64,000 nucleotides of DNA, from positions 1 to 64,000 of the forward strand of contig NZ_LMMA01000034.1 of the NCBI RefSeq assembly GCF_001422725.1. Reading direction: 5' to 3'. The notes under the pieces were generated by a model. It ran no database searches, had not been told where the DNA came from, and worked only from the letters and a program-made list of their open reading frames with translations. Within the stretch, counting starts at the first letter, position 1. The number at the start of each line of letters is the position of its first letter. Source of the DNA: Flavobacterium sp. Leaf82 (GTDB taxonomy: Bacteria > Bacteroidota > Bacteroidia > Flavobacteriales > Flavobacteriaceae). Positions 33,410-43,166 of this stretch are shown one piece after another. The position numbers were made by a program, and so were the translations under genes.

Positions 33410-34915
33410 ATGAGTACTATAGCGCAAAGACCTGAATTTAAGGCGAAATATGATAATTACATCAACGGAAAATTTACAGCACCGGTAAAAGGAGAATATT
33501 TTGATGTTATTTCTCCAATTGACGGAAAAGTGTTTACAAAAGCAGCACACTCCGGAAAAGAAGATCTGGAACTGGCTGTAGACGCAGCTTATGAAGCATT
33601 CAAAACCTGGGGAAAAACATCAGTTACAGAAAGAAGTATTTTGCTCAATAAGATTGCACAAAAAATAGAAGACAACCTTGAATATATTGCGACAGTAGAA
33701 ACCATCGATAACGGAAAACCAATTCGCGAAACCCTCGCAGCAGATATTCCGTTGGCAATTGACCATTTCAGGTATTTTGCAGGCGTAATTCGTGCCGAAG
33801 AAAGTTCGATTGCAGAACTGGATTCTCAGACTGTTTCTATTGCTTTAAGCGAACCTTTAGGAGTTGTTGCTCAGATTATTCCGTGGAATTTCCCAATTTT
33901 AATGGCAGTCTGGAAAATTGCTCCGGCACTTGCAGCAGGAAATACAATTGTTTTGAAACCGGCAGAAAGTACGCCAATTTCTATTTTGGTTCTAATGGAA
34001 TTAATAGGCGATATTCTTCCTCCGGGAGTTCTGAATATTGTAAATGGTTTTGGTGCAGAATTGGGTCGCCCGTTAGTAACAAATAAAAAAGTAGCAAAAG
34101 CGGCATTTACAGGTTCTACAACTACAGGACGTCTTGTGATGCAATATGCAACAGAAAATATTATTCCGGTTACACTTGAACTTGGTGGTAAATCTCCCAA
34201 TATTTTTTTCCCGTCTGTAGCAGATCATGATGATGATTTCTTTGATAAAGCGATTGAAGGTGCCGTTTTATTTGCCTTAAACCAAGGTGAAATCTGTACT
34301 TGTCCGTCACGATTATTAATTCATGAAGATATTTACGAGAAGTTTATTGCAAAAGTAATCGAAAGAACCGAAGCGATTATTGCAGGAAACCCATTAGATA
34401 AATCGACAATGATTGGAGCACAAACATCATTAGTGCAAAAAGAAAAAATCATGTCTTATATAAAGCTGGGTAAAGAAGAAGGAGCAGAGTTGCTGACCGG
34501 AGGAGATGAAAATAAACTGGGCGGAGATCTTGAAGGAGGATATTATATTAAGCCAACTTTGTTTAAAGGACATAACAAAATGAGAATTTTTCAGGAAGAA
34601 ATTTTCGGTCCTGTTCTTGCCGTTACAACTTTTAAAACTACCGAAGAAGCTATCGAAATTGCCAATGATACGATGTATGGTTTGGGTGCGGGCGTATGGA
34701 CACGTGATGCACATGAAATTTATCAGGTTCCAAGAGCTATCCAATCCGGTCGTGTCTGGATAAATCAATACCATTCATATCCTGCCGGAGCTCCTTTTGG
34801 AGGTTATAAACAATCCGGAATTGGTCGTGAAAATCACAAAATGATGCTGGGACAATACCGTCAGACAAAAAATATGCTGATTTCTTACGATAAAAAGAAA
34901 CTTGGTTTCTTTTAA
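33410..34915 (+). CDS. NAD-dependent aldehyde dehydrogenase (ExaC/AldA-like)
   Basis: This 501-residue ALDH-superfamily enzyme oxidises aldehydes to acids with NAD+ in the cytosol. It shows IIPWNFPILMAVWKIAPALA (Rossmann/oxyanion Asn), the catalytic Glu in LELGGKSPNIFF and Cys in NQGEICTCPSRLL, and the C-terminal PFGGYKQSGIGRENH. It groups with acetaldehyde/ExaC-type enzymes, which commonly occur beside DUF779. Start 33410 (STIAQRPEFKAKY) is the family start; a longer frame opens at 33329. Confidence 0.93.
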   Translation: MSTIAQRPEFKAKYDNYINGKFTAPVKGEYFDVISPIDGKVFTKAAHSGKEDLELAVDAAYEAFKTWGKTSVTERSILLNKIAQKIEDNLEYIATVETIDNGKPIRETLAADIPLAIDHFRYFAGVIRAEESSIAELDSQTVSIALSEPLGVVAQIIPWNFPILMAVWKIAPALAAGNTIVLKPAESTPISILVLMELIGDILPPGVLNIVNGFGAELGRPLVTNKKVAKAAFTGSTTTGRLVMQYATENIIPVTLELGGKSPNIFFPSVADHDDDFFDKAIEGAVLFALNQGEICTCPSRLLIHEDIYEKFIAKVIERTEAIIAGNPLDKSTMIGAQTSLVQKEKIMSYIKLGKEEGAELLTGGDENKLGGDLEGGYYIKPTLFKGHNKMRIFQEEIFGPVLAVTTFKTTEEAIEIANDTMYGLGAGVWTRDAHEIYQVPRAIQSGRVWINQYHSYPAGAPFGGYKQSGIGRENHKMMLGQYRQTKNMLISYDKKKLGFF

Positions 34916-34935
34916 TTAGTTATTATGTTGGTTCG

Positions 34936-34966
34936 AAAAGGTAAGTTTTTGACTTACCTTTTTTTT
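34936..34966 (+). terminator. Terminator after the aldehyde dehydrogenase gene
   Basis: AAAAGGTAAGT and ACTTACCTTTT with a T-run form a strong hairpin. It lies before the DUF779 gene, so that gene depends on read-through or on a promoter I cannot see. Confidence 0.8.
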
Positions 34967-34991
34967 GTAAATTTAATTTAAAAACAATACC

Positions 34992-35366
34992 ATGATAAAG
35001 AGACTTGATGCCACAGATGAAGCTATTGAATTAATAAAAATTCTAAAAGAAAAACACGGTGATCTTATGTTTTATCAAGCCGGAGGTTGTTGTGAGGGAA
35101 CGCAGCCACAATGTTTTGAAAAAGGAGGTTATTACCAACGAATGGGAGATGTTTGTATTGGCACAATTGAAGATACAGAATTCTGGGTTGACAAGGATTT
35201 ATTCGAATACTGGAAACATGCCCATTTTACACTAAAAGTAATTGATGCTTTTGGAGTTGGCGGTTTTTCATTAGAAACCCCATTAAAAAAAACGTTTCAA
35301 ATAGAATATAGAATTTTTACAGAAGAAGAGGAAAAGGATTTAGAACCGGTTAATTATATTGAGTGA
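34992..35366 (+). CDS. DUF779 protein
   Basis: This 124-residue DUF779 protein has the signature FYQAGGCCEGTQPQCFEKGG (paired Cys at about 33-34 and Cys at 40) and the FWVDKDLFEYWKHAHFTL block. DUF779 genes nearly always sit beside ExaC-like aldehyde dehydrogenase genes, so it probably supports that enzyme, perhaps through a bound metal or thiol chemistry. The function has not been shown. A terminator stands between the two genes here. Confidence 0.9.
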   Translation: MIKRLDATDEAIELIKILKEKHGDLMFYQAGGCCEGTQPQCFEKGGYYQRMGDVCIGTIEDTEFWVDKDLFEYWKHAHFTLKVIDAFGVGGFSLETPLKKTFQIEYRIFTEEEEKDLEPVNYIE

Positions 35367-35639
35367 AAAAGGTTCAAAGGTTCTGAGGTGCAAAGCGACA
35401 AAGGTTTTCTGTAGAGACGCACAGCAGTGCGTCTAACATATGATATAGAAAATTGGAACGTAGACGCACTGCTGTGCGTCTCTACGATAAACGTTGTGAA
35501 TTAAACGTTGTGAATTAAATGATGTGAAATAAACGTTTTGAATTAAACGTTGTCAAATAAACGTTATAAAATAAATGTTTTGAAAAAACATCATAAAAAA
35601 CCTTTGTCCCTTTGCACCTCTAAATCTTTGAACCTCCTT
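35367..35639. repeat. Compound MITE-like element filling the convergent intergene
   Basis: The outer arms (35367-35408 and 35597-35639) are imperfect inverted repeats of about 42 bp with 8-bp internal periodicity. Inside are an inverted REP pair (35411-35435, 35461-35485) and a run of AAACGTTGTGAATT-type 14-bp units (about 35488-35580). The element occupies the whole space between the DUF779 and AraC stop codons and encodes no protein. Confidence 0.75.
35411..35485. repeat. Inverted pair of REP palindromes (BIME-like)
   Basis: Each copy is an 8-bp stem, AGACGCAC/GTGCGTCT, with loop AGCA or TGCT and a GTAG/CTAC flank. The two 25-bp copies are exact reverse complements across a 25-bp spacer. 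The same pair lies inside the RAYT gene at 51693-51795. Confidence 0.85.
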
Positions 35640-36562
35640 TAGTTAATATACAATAACTGATATTGCTTAGGTGTAATTCCTTCGTGTTTTTTGAATAATC
35701 TTGTAAAATAATTGGCATCTTCAAAACCGGATAAATAACAAACTTCATTAATCTGAATTCCGGGATTTCTAAGTAATTTTTTCGCATGTTTTATTTTTTC
35801 ATTCAAAACATATTCAATCGGACTCATGCCTAGTTCTCTTTTAAAGAAACGATAAAAAGACGCTGAGCTCATGCATGCTTTTTCGCTCAGGCTTTTCATG
35901 GTTATATTTTCTTTTAAATTGAGTTTGATGAATTCTGTTACTTCAAAAATTGGATTATTGCTTTGAATTGCAATTCCATCGTCTATAGATTTTACAGTCT
36001 GTGTCTGGATGATTCTGATTAACAATTCCTGTAAAGTCAAATCTGCAAGAGCATCTTTTGTGATAGATGTGCTCATACATTCCTTAATAAGTTTATTGAC
36101 CGTTGTGGCAAGATCTACATTATTATAGAAGAAATAATTTTGGTAATTTAATTGCCAATACGCATCAATACCTTCTTTAGGATAACGTTCGTTTAGAAAA
36201 TTTAAGGTATCGTTTATTTTAGATTTATCGATTGCTAAAGCAAGGCATTGCGTTGGATTTTTTCGTGATGCTTCCGGAAAATCGATCTTCATTTCTACAT
36301 TTGACGGAATAACAACTGTTTCTCCGGGCAAATAATCAAATCCGGGTTCATCAAAAAGATGCATTACTTTTTTGCCTCTCAACATACTGGTTACCACAAA
36401 ATCATTGAATTTTAGCGGAACAAGTTTTGTAGATTCATAGGTTTCAAAAAGATTTAATTCACAATGATTAAGCGTGTAAACCGTCCTGTTCTCGACCAGT
36501 GTTTTTAATGATTTTTCATTCGATAATTGAGGAGGATGGATTAAAGCACGTTGATTATTCAT
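35639..36562 (-). CDS. AraC-family regulator near the aldehyde dehydrogenase genes
   Basis: This 307-residue protein has an N-terminal AraC_N-like sensing domain (FNDFVVTSMLRGKKVMHLFD, GETVVIPSNVEMKID) and a C-terminal double helix-turn-helix (TMKSLSEKACMSSASFYRFF; QINEVCYLSGFEDANYFTRL). AraC, ExaC-type dehydrogenase and DUF779 genes travel together in many flavobacteria, so it probably controls the dehydrogenase in response to an aldehyde or alcohol. It is convergent with that pair here. Confidence 0.9.
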   Translation of the reverse strand: MNNQRALIHPPQLSNEKSLKTLVENRTVYTLNHCELNLFETYESTKLVPLKFNDFVVTSMLRGKKVMHLFDEPGFDYLPGETVVIPSNVEMKIDFPEASRKNPTQCLALAIDKSKINDTLNFLNERYPKEGIDAYWQLNYQNYFFYNNVDLATTVNKLIKECMSTSITKDALADLTLQELLIRIIQTQTVKSIDDGIAIQSNNPIFEVTEFIKLNLKENITMKSLSEKACMSSASFYRFFKRELGMSPIEYVLNEKIKHAKKLLRNPGIQINEVCYLSGFEDANYFTRLFKKHEGITPKQYQLLYIN

Positions 36563-36634
36563 TGCGATTAAATTTTAAGTATAGTCTTTAAATTTAATCA
36601 AAAAAGAAATAGCAAGCTGATATTTAACGTTTTA

Positions 36635-37498
36635 TTAAATCAATTCTTCAACATGTTTTTTAATGTTTTCGGAGATTTTTTTTGTTGGTAAATCATTTTC
36701 ATCATCACCAAACGGATCTTCAATTTCTTCTGCAATAAGCTCAAGACTCGCCAGTACATAAAAAATAAAAACAACAACCGGTGCTACAAAATATCCCAGG
36801 CTAATCGAGTAGCCAAAAGGCAATGTCATGATATAGAAGAAAATAAATTTTTTGATAAAAGCGCTGTACGAGTAGGGAATAGGCGTGTTTTTTATTCTCT
36901 CGCAAGCTCCGCATATATCTGTAAAAGATTGTAACTCTTCGTTTAAAATAATCAGTTGATCTCCGGTTATTTTTTTAGCTTCATACAAATCATTAATTTT
37001 ATGAAACATCATTCTTTTTACCTGATTGGGTTTGTGTTTATGATGGTCAATTTCTAAATCTACATCTTCAAAAAGCTGTTTGCTGGTTTCAGAATCATGA
37101 AGATGTTTTTGGAGGATAGACGCATAAGTAGGAATAAATTTTCTAAAGAATTTCCGATCACTTTCATCCTTAAGCATGGCAGAAAGTTTAATAGCCAGAT
37201 TTCGACTATTATTAACCAGACTTCCCCATAATTTGCGACCTTCCCACCAGCGATCATAAGCAGTATTGGTTCGAAAAACAAGCAATAACGAAATTACAAA
37301 ACCAAGCATTCCGTGCATGATTGGAATATTGTGGATATAATCATTTTTTCCAATCTTGAAATATTCAACTTCGAGATAACCAACTAAAGCAGAGTAAACT
37401 CCGATGGCAATCATAACCGGAAGCAACTTTCTAACGGTATCTGATTTATGAAAATGGAAAATAAAAGTAAACCAATCTTTGGTATTATATGAGATCAT
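36635..37498 (-). CDS. Bestrophin-family (UPF0187) anion channel
   Basis: This 287-residue membrane protein has the bacterial bestrophin pattern: an N-terminal amphipathic part, HGMLGFVISLLLVFRTNTAYDRWWEGRKLWG (first pore helix and the conserved RTNxAYDRWWE), and a C-terminal IAEEIEDPFGDDENDLP with the conserved acidic belt. It forms pentameric anion (or, in some bacteria, cation) channels in the inner membrane. It stands alone, leftward, before the efflux operon. Confidence 0.92.
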   Translation of the reverse strand: MISYNTKDWFTFIFHFHKSDTVRKLLPVMIAIGVYSALVGYLEVEYFKIGKNDYIHNIPIMHGMLGFVISLLLVFRTNTAYDRWWEGRKLWGSLVNNSRNLAIKLSAMLKDESDRKFFRKFIPTYASILQKHLHDSETSKQLFEDVDLEIDHHKHKPNQVKRMMFHKINDLYEAKKITGDQLIILNEELQSFTDICGACERIKNTPIPYSYSAFIKKFIFFYIMTLPFGYSISLGYFVAPVVVFIFYVLASLELIAEEIEDPFGDDENDLPTKKISENIKKHVEELI

Positions 37499-37524
37499 TA
37501 AGTTTGTTTTGAAACAAATTTACT

Positions 37525-38835
37525 TTAAAAATTAATATTTCCTGCTAATTCTTTTAAGGCAATTTCAGATAATTTAGCTTCGTATTGTGCATTGCTGTAG
37601 CGTACTTTTGCATTGACATAATTTAACTGCGCTGTTCTGAAATCAATAGTAGTTATGGTTCCAATTCTGAATTTATCGAGCGTAATATCCAGGTTTTGCT
37701 TAGCGATAGCTTCGTTATCTTCTTCCAGGTCAATTAATTCAAGATTGGTTAAATACGTTTGAAAAGCCGTACTCAATTGTGTATCTAAAATCATATTTTG
37801 CTGTTCGATTGCAATTTGTGTATTCTCAATTTGCAGTTTTGCTACCTTTTCATTTCTATGCTGATTAAAACCATCGAATATGTTTAGCGATGCATTAAAA
37901 CCATAATTAAAACCTTTTGACGATGCTTCGCTTGTAAATCCTAAACTGGACTGAGTTTCTGAAAAATTATATCCGGAAGTTAAGTTTACTACAGGATATC
38001 GATTTGCTTTGACTTGTTTGAGTTGTAATTCGGCAATTCGTTTGTTTATTATTTGCGACTCTAAAGCTGGATTTTGCTTTTTTGCCAAATCCATTAAATC
38101 AATCAAAACCAATTTATTATCAACAGTAACCTGATTTGTAACGGTAAAATTAATTTTAGGATCGCGGGCTAAATACTGGTTCAGTAAGATTTTAGCATTT
38201 GCATACGATTCTTTCTGTCTTAATAAAGCCACCTGATCAGAGTTTAAATCTACCTGAGCATTTAAAACCTCTAATTTGGATGCTTTTCCTATAGAAAAAC
38301 GATTTTGGGCAAGGGTTAAACGTTGTTTCGAGATTACGATTGTAGTATCTAATGCAGATAATTGCTGTTGTTGTTGTACCAGATCATAATAAGCAGAATT
38401 TACCTGACCAATTTTGACTAAAATGGTTCTTTTAAGTTCTGCATCGCCTAGTTTTTGCAATTCTTTCAGCTGATCCAATCTCGCAAACATTCTCATACCG
38501 TCAAAAACTGTCCAGCCTAAACTTACACCATAAGTCAAACTGTTGTTTTTAGCATTGTTTAATGATGTTGATGTTCCGTCCTGACGTGTCTGGGATGAAT
38601 TAGTAACGCTGTTATTATCTGTAACTGATGCAGTTGCTACTGGCAGCATTCCTGCATTTCCTACAGTTACATTGGTTTCGCTGATTTTAGTATTGTTTTT
38701 GGCAATCTTAATTTCAAAATTATTTTCTAATGCTATTTTCATAGCATCTTCAATCGTTAAAACTTCTTGTGCGCTGCTTTTTGCGATACAGAACAAAAAT
38801 AAAACGATACTTACTAATGTTGTTTTAGTTTTCAT
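37525..38835 (-). CDS. TolC-family outer membrane efflux protein
   Basis: This 436-residue protein has a signal peptide (KTKTTLVSIVLFLFCIAKSS..) and two OEP repeats with long amphipathic helices (TIEDAMKIALENNFEIKIAK near 25-45; LELIDLEEDNEAIAKQNLDI and the conserved FRIGTITTIDFRTAQLNY near 390-405). It is the outer-membrane duct of the tripartite pump encoded just upstream. Third gene of the operon, 76 bp after the RND gene. Confidence 0.93.
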   Translation of the reverse strand: MKTKTTLVSIVLFLFCIAKSSAQEVLTIEDAMKIALENNFEIKIAKNNTKISETNVTVGNAGMLPVATASVTDNNSVTNSSQTRQDGTSTSLNNAKNNSLTYGVSLGWTVFDGMRMFARLDQLKELQKLGDAELKRTILVKIGQVNSAYYDLVQQQQQLSALDTTIVISKQRLTLAQNRFSIGKASKLEVLNAQVDLNSDQVALLRQKESYANAKILLNQYLARDPKINFTVTNQVTVDNKLVLIDLMDLAKKQNPALESQIINKRIAELQLKQVKANRYPVVNLTSGYNFSETQSSLGFTSEASSKGFNYGFNASLNIFDGFNQHRNEKVAKLQIENTQIAIEQQNMILDTQLSTAFQTYLTNLELIDLEEDNEAIAKQNLDITLDKFRIGTITTIDFRTAQLNYVNAKVRYSNAQYEAKLSEIALKELAGNINF

Positions 38836-38911
38836 GTGATGAATTGTTAGCTGCGAATTAAGGTTTAAAACGAAATTCGCAGCTTCTATATTATTTCAAA
38901 TTTAATATCAA

Positions 38912-41900
38912 TTATTTACTGTCTCTTTCATATTCTTCGATATGATCAAATTCCGGATAATGTTTCCTGGCTTTAGACCACATTAAATAAATAGCAGGAA
39001 TTACAAAAAGTGTTAATGCAAGAGAGAAAATAGTTCCTCCCACGATTACAACTCCCATCCCGATTCTACTTGTCGACGCTGCTCCAAGTGACATCGCAAT
39101 TGGCAATGCACCTAATGCAATGGCTAAACTGGTCATCAAAATAGGACGTAAACGTGCCTCTGATGCTTCAAGAATAGCTTCTAATTTTGGTTTTCCCTGT
39201 TCTCGTAACTGATTCGCAAATTCTACAATCAAAATACCATTTTTTGTTACCAGACCAATAAGCATTACGGTACCAATCTGGCTAAAAATATTCCAGGTCT
39301 GATTGAATAACCATAACGAAAATAAAGCTCCTGCAACTGCCATTGGCACTGTTAAAATGATAATAAGCGGATCTATAAAACTCTCAAACTGAGCGGCAAG
39401 AATCAGGAATATAAGCAATAATGCTAATCCAAAGGCGAAAGAAGTATTAGAGCTACTTTCTACGAAATCTCGCGATTCTCCACTTAAATCCGTTGTAAAA
39501 CTCTGATCCAGAACTTTAGTTTTAATTCTGTCCATTTCTTCAATACCATCACTGATACTTTTGCCCGGAGCTAAACCTGCAGAAACAGTAGCAGACATAT
39601 ATCGGTTGTTGTGGTACAATTGCGGCGGATTACTTTGTTCTTCTACTTTTACCACGTTATCCATCTGGATCAACTGACCTAATTTGTTTCTCACAAACAT
39701 AGAAGTTAAATCCAATGGTTTTGAACGGTCTTTTTGATCAAACTGACCAATTACCTGATATTGTTTTCCGTTTTTAATAAAATAACCAAAACGTTGTCCG
39801 CTTAAGGAAAGCTGCAAAGTTTGTGCGATATCCATAATCGATATTCCTAAACTCTCTGCTTTTGCACGATCAATACTTACGTTGATTTCAGGTTTATTAA
39901 ATTTTAAATTCACATCTGTAGTCGAGAAAACATCACTTTTACCCACTTCATTCATGAAAACCGGAATTTTTTCTCTTAGTTTTTCAAAAGTCGGCGCCTG
40001 AATAATATACTGAATTGGCAAACCTCCACGTCTGTTTACAGAAATTGTAGGCTGCTGAATTACAGATGTTTTAGCATTTGGGTATTTTTTAGTCCACTTG
40101 GTTAATTTATCAGCAATATCTTTTTGAGACGTTATTCTTTCATCCGGTTCTTTTAACGAAAGCCTGATAAAACCTGAATTGGTCGCAGAACCTCCGGAAC
40201 CTCCGGCAGTAATTACTAAACTTACTTTTTTCTCTGAAATAGAATCATCAACCAGTTTTGACATTTCCTGCATAAAACGATTGGTATATTCATAAGATGA
40301 ACCTTCAGGAGTTGTCATACGCATCGTTACAGAACTACGGTCATCATAAGGAGCAGTTTCTTTGGGAAGTATCGTAAAAAATAAATATATCAATCCAAAA
40401 CAGGCAATAAGAATAGGGAATGAGATCCATTTTTTATCCATAAAACGACCTAATGAAGCTGCATATCCACTATTTAATTTTTCGAAAAAAGGTTCGGTTT
40501 TAATGTAGAATTTTGATTTCTTTTGTTCTCCGCCTTTCATTAAATAGGCATTAAGCATTGGCGTTAAAGTCAGGGAAACAAAGGCAGAAATTAATACCGC
40601 AGCACCAATAACGACTCCAAATTCCCGAAAGAGTCGACCAACGAAACCTTCTAAGAAAATTACAGGTAAAAATACCGCAGCCAATGTTACCGAAATCGAA
40701 ATTACAGCATAGAAAATTTCGTTAGAACCTTTAATTGCTGCCTCAATTGGCGACATTCCTTCTTCGACTTTTTTAAAGATATTTTCTGTAACTACAATTC
40801 CATCATCTACAACCAGACCAGTTGCCAGAACAATTGCTAATAAGGTTAATACATTGATCGAAAAACCAAAAAGCCACATGATAAAAAACGTAGCAATTAA
40901 CGAAACCGGAATATCTATTAAAGGTCTGAACGCAATTGCCCAGTCTCTAAAAAACAAATAAATAATGATGATTACCAAAATAATCGAAATTCCTAAAGTT
41001 TCAGCAACTTCTAGAACTGATTTCTTTACGAATAACGTATTATCAAGCGCAATATTCAGTTTAATATCCTTGGGAAGATCTTTCTTTAAAGCGTCGTATT
41101 TTTTGTAAAACTCTTTTGAAATATCCAGATAATTAGCACCGGGCATTGGTACGATTGCCAGTCCAATCATTGGAAGTCCTGACGAAGTTAACGAAGTTTC
41201 GATGTTTTCAGGACCTAATTCAGCACCGCCAACATCGCTCAAACGAACAATTTTATCTCCGTCTGTTCGAATAATGATATTATTAAATTCTTCCGGTTTA
41301 GAAAGATTTCCAATTGTCTTTACAGTCAATTCAGTATTGTTTCCGGTTAATTTTCCGGATGGTAATTCTACGTTTTGTGCATTTAAGGCATCTCTAACAT
41401 CAGAAACCGTACAGTTATAGGCATTTAATTTTACAGGATCAATCCATAAACGCATCGCGTAACGTTTTTGTCCCCAGATCTGAACACCACTTACTCCCGG
41501 AATCGTTTCTAAACGTTGCGAAATAACATTTTCGGCATAATCGCTTAATTCCAATGAACTTCTGCTGTCGCTCTGAACCGTCATCGAAATAATAGATTCA
41601 CTATCTGCATCTGCCTTAGAAACTACCGGCGGTGCATCGATATCCTGCGGTAAACTTCTAACAGCCTGCGAAACTTTGTCACGAACATCATTTGCTGCTT
41701 CTTCTAAGTTTTTATCTAAATTAAATTCGATTGTGATATTGCTGCTTCCCTGATTACTTGATGAAGTTATATTTCGAATTCCGTCAATGGCATTTACGGC
41801 TTTTTCAAGAGGTTCCGTAATTTGCGATTCAATAATGTCAGAATTGGCTCCCGTATAATTGGTTCTGATAGAAACCTGCGCCGGATCAATTGATGGAAAT

Positions 41901-42007
41901 TCTCGAACACCCAAAAATGTATAACCAATGAAACCGAATAAAATAATCAAAAGATTCAGTACAATGGTTAAAACAGGTCTTCTTATACTTGTAGTTGATA
42001 AACTCAT
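38912..42007 (-). CDS. RND efflux transporter (HAE1-type, AcrB/MexB family)
   Basis: This 1031-residue proton-driven inner-membrane pump has 12 membrane segments in two halves and large periplasmic loops. Family signatures are IRRPVLTIVLNLLIILFG at the start, RVETIPG-like QRLETIPGVSGVQIWG, the proton-relay helix LAIVLATGLVVDDGIVVTEN with paired Asp, and the second-half TKNGILIVEFANQLREQGKP. The substrate range is unknown. It is the middle gene of adaptor, pump and TolC. Confidence 0.95.
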   Translation of the reverse strand: MSLSTTSIRRPVLTIVLNLLIILFGFIGYTFLGVREFPSIDPAQVSIRTNYTGANSDIIESQITEPLEKAVNAIDGIRNITSSSNQGSSNITIEFNLDKNLEEAANDVRDKVSQAVRSLPQDIDAPPVVSKADADSESIISMTVQSDSRSSLELSDYAENVISQRLETIPGVSGVQIWGQKRYAMRLWIDPVKLNAYNCTVSDVRDALNAQNVELPSGKLTGNNTELTVKTIGNLSKPEEFNNIIIRTDGDKIVRLSDVGGAELGPENIETSLTSSGLPMIGLAIVPMPGANYLDISKEFYKKYDALKKDLPKDIKLNIALDNTLFVKKSVLEVAETLGISIILVIIIIYLFFRDWAIAFRPLIDIPVSLIATFFIMWLFGFSINVLTLLAIVLATGLVVDDGIVVTENIFKKVEEGMSPIEAAIKGSNEIFYAVISISVTLAAVFLPVIFLEGFVGRLFREFGVVIGAAVLISAFVSLTLTPMLNAYLMKGGEQKKSKFYIKTEPFFEKLNSGYAASLGRFMDKKWISFPILIACFGLIYLFFTILPKETAPYDDRSSVTMRMTTPEGSSYEYTNRFMQEMSKLVDDSISEKKVSLVITAGGSGGSATNSGFIRLSLKEPDERITSQKDIADKLTKWTKKYPNAKTSVIQQPTISVNRRGGLPIQYIIQAPTFEKLREKIPVFMNEVGKSDVFSTTDVNLKFNKPEINVSIDRAKAESLGISIMDIAQTLQLSLSGQRFGYFIKNGKQYQVIGQFDQKDRSKPLDLTSMFVRNKLGQLIQMDNVVKVEEQSNPPQLYHNNRYMSATVSAGLAPGKSISDGIEEMDRIKTKVLDQSFTTDLSGESRDFVESSSNTSFAFGLALLLIFLILAAQFESFIDPLIIILTVPMAVAGALFSLWLFNQTWNIFSQIGTVMLIGLVTKNGILIVEFANQLREQGKPKLEAILEASEARLRPILMTSLAIALGALPIAMSLGAASTSRIGMGVVIVGGTIFSLALTLFVIPAIYLMWSKARKHYPEFDHIEEYERDSK

Positions 42008-42107
42008 GTGAGATTTTAGATTTTAGATTGTTGATTTTAGATTGTTGATTTCTAATATCTATGTTAAAGACTTATAACTTTTGGCTTAAAGACTTTCAAC
42101 TTTAGGA
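42008..42107. repeat. Short AT-rich repeats between the adaptor and pump genes
   Basis: Two GATTTTAGATTGTT units occur near 42023-42052, then a pair of TTAAAGACTT units near 42064 and 42086. Similar TTTTAGATT units occur at 55975-56020. No T-tract terminator is seen, so the genes are probably still co-transcribed. Confidence 0.5.
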
Positions 42108-43166
42108 CTATTTAACTGTAACTTTTATCGGAGACTCATCTTTTAAGGACATAACGCCACTTGTTATCAAAGTATCACCAGCTTTTAATCCTGATAAAAT
42201 CAAAATTGAAGCGTCAGTTCTTGTTGTCGCATCTACTTTTATTTCTTTGGCTTTGCCCATATTGGCAATGTATACTTTTTTACCATCTTGTATCGGTACA
42301 ATCGCTTCTGTAGGAACTACGATAGCATCTTTGATAATATTTAGAGGTAATTTTACATCAGCAAAAGTTCCCGGAAATAATTTTCCGTCGTGATTATCTG
42401 CAATTGCGCGAATTTGTAATGTACGTGTTGCTACGGCCACTTCTGGTTCTATGGCGTATATTTTTGCAGTATAAGTTTTATCAGATCCTGAAACATTGAA
42501 ATCTATTACAGAACCGGTTTTTACTTGTGCAGCATATTTTTCAGGAATAGAAAATGTAATTTTTAATTTGCCTGTGTTAACCAGTTTTGCCACCAAAATT
42601 GTTGGTGTAATATAAGTTCCGGGAGAAATAGAACGCAAACCAATTTTTCCTGAAAAAGGAGCTTTTACAGATGTTTTGGCAATTTGAGCCTTAATTAACT
42701 GGCTTTGTGCCTGAGCAGATGCGTGGTCTGCATTTGCAACATCAAATTCTTCCTGACTAATCGCTTCTTTTTGAAGTAGCAATTTAGCTCTTCTTTGGTT
42801 TTCTGCAGTCAGGCTTTCTTTTGTTTGGGCTTGTCTTAGTTGTGCCCTTAATTCAATATCATTTACCTTAAAAAGTACCTGACCTTTATTTACGTAACTT
42901 CCCTCGTTGAAATAGATTCCTTCAACAATTCCTGAAACCTCACTGTGAATTTCTACTTGTTCATTTGCTTCAATAGATCCTGATAACGATAAGTTATTAT
43001 CAAAAGTAGCAGTTTTAACTACAATTCCTGTTACTGATGTTGGTTTGTCTTTGTCTCCGAATTTTTTAGAATCTTCGTTTTTCTTTTTGTTAGAAACTAT
43101 TCTGTAGGTTATAAATCCTCCGACACAAATAATCAGTAAGGCATAAATAAGGTTTTTTACTTTCAT
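42108..43166 (-). CDS. RND efflux periplasmic adaptor subunit
   Basis: This 352-residue membrane-fusion protein has an N-terminal membrane anchor (residues about 4-22), a lipoyl domain (QVEIHSEVSGIVEGIYFNEG and VKAPFSGKIGLRSISPGTYI), a helical hairpin rich in Ala/Gln (near 105-160), and beta-barrel and membrane-proximal domains (FPGTFADVKLPL). It links the inner-membrane pump to TolC. First gene of the operon. Confidence 0.94.
   Translation of the reverse strand: MKVKNLIYALLIICVGGFITYRIVSNKKKNEDSKKFGDKDKPTSVTGIVVKTATFDNNLSLSGSIEANEQVEIHSEVSGIVEGIYFNEGSYVNKGQVLFKVNDIELRAQLRQAQTKESLTAENQRRAKLLLQKEAISQEEFDVANADHASAQAQSQLIKAQIAKTSVKAPFSGKIGLRSISPGTYITPTILVAKLVNTGKLKITFSIPEKYAAQVKTGSVIDFNVSGSDKTYTAKIYAIEPEVAVATRTLQIRAIADNHDGKLFPGTFADVKLPLNIIKDAIVVPTEAIVPIQDGKKVYIANMGKAKEIKVDATTRTDASILILSGLKAGDTLITSGVMSLKDESPIKVTVK

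Noticed and set aside
34430..34774. 114-codon frame antisense to the aldehyde dehydrogenase gene
   Set aside because: Shadow of the strongly conserved enzyme.
35486..35590. Repeated 14-bp units that could be taken for a CRISPR array
   Set aside because: Units are short, degenerate and directly adjacent with no unique spacers, and no cas genes are present.
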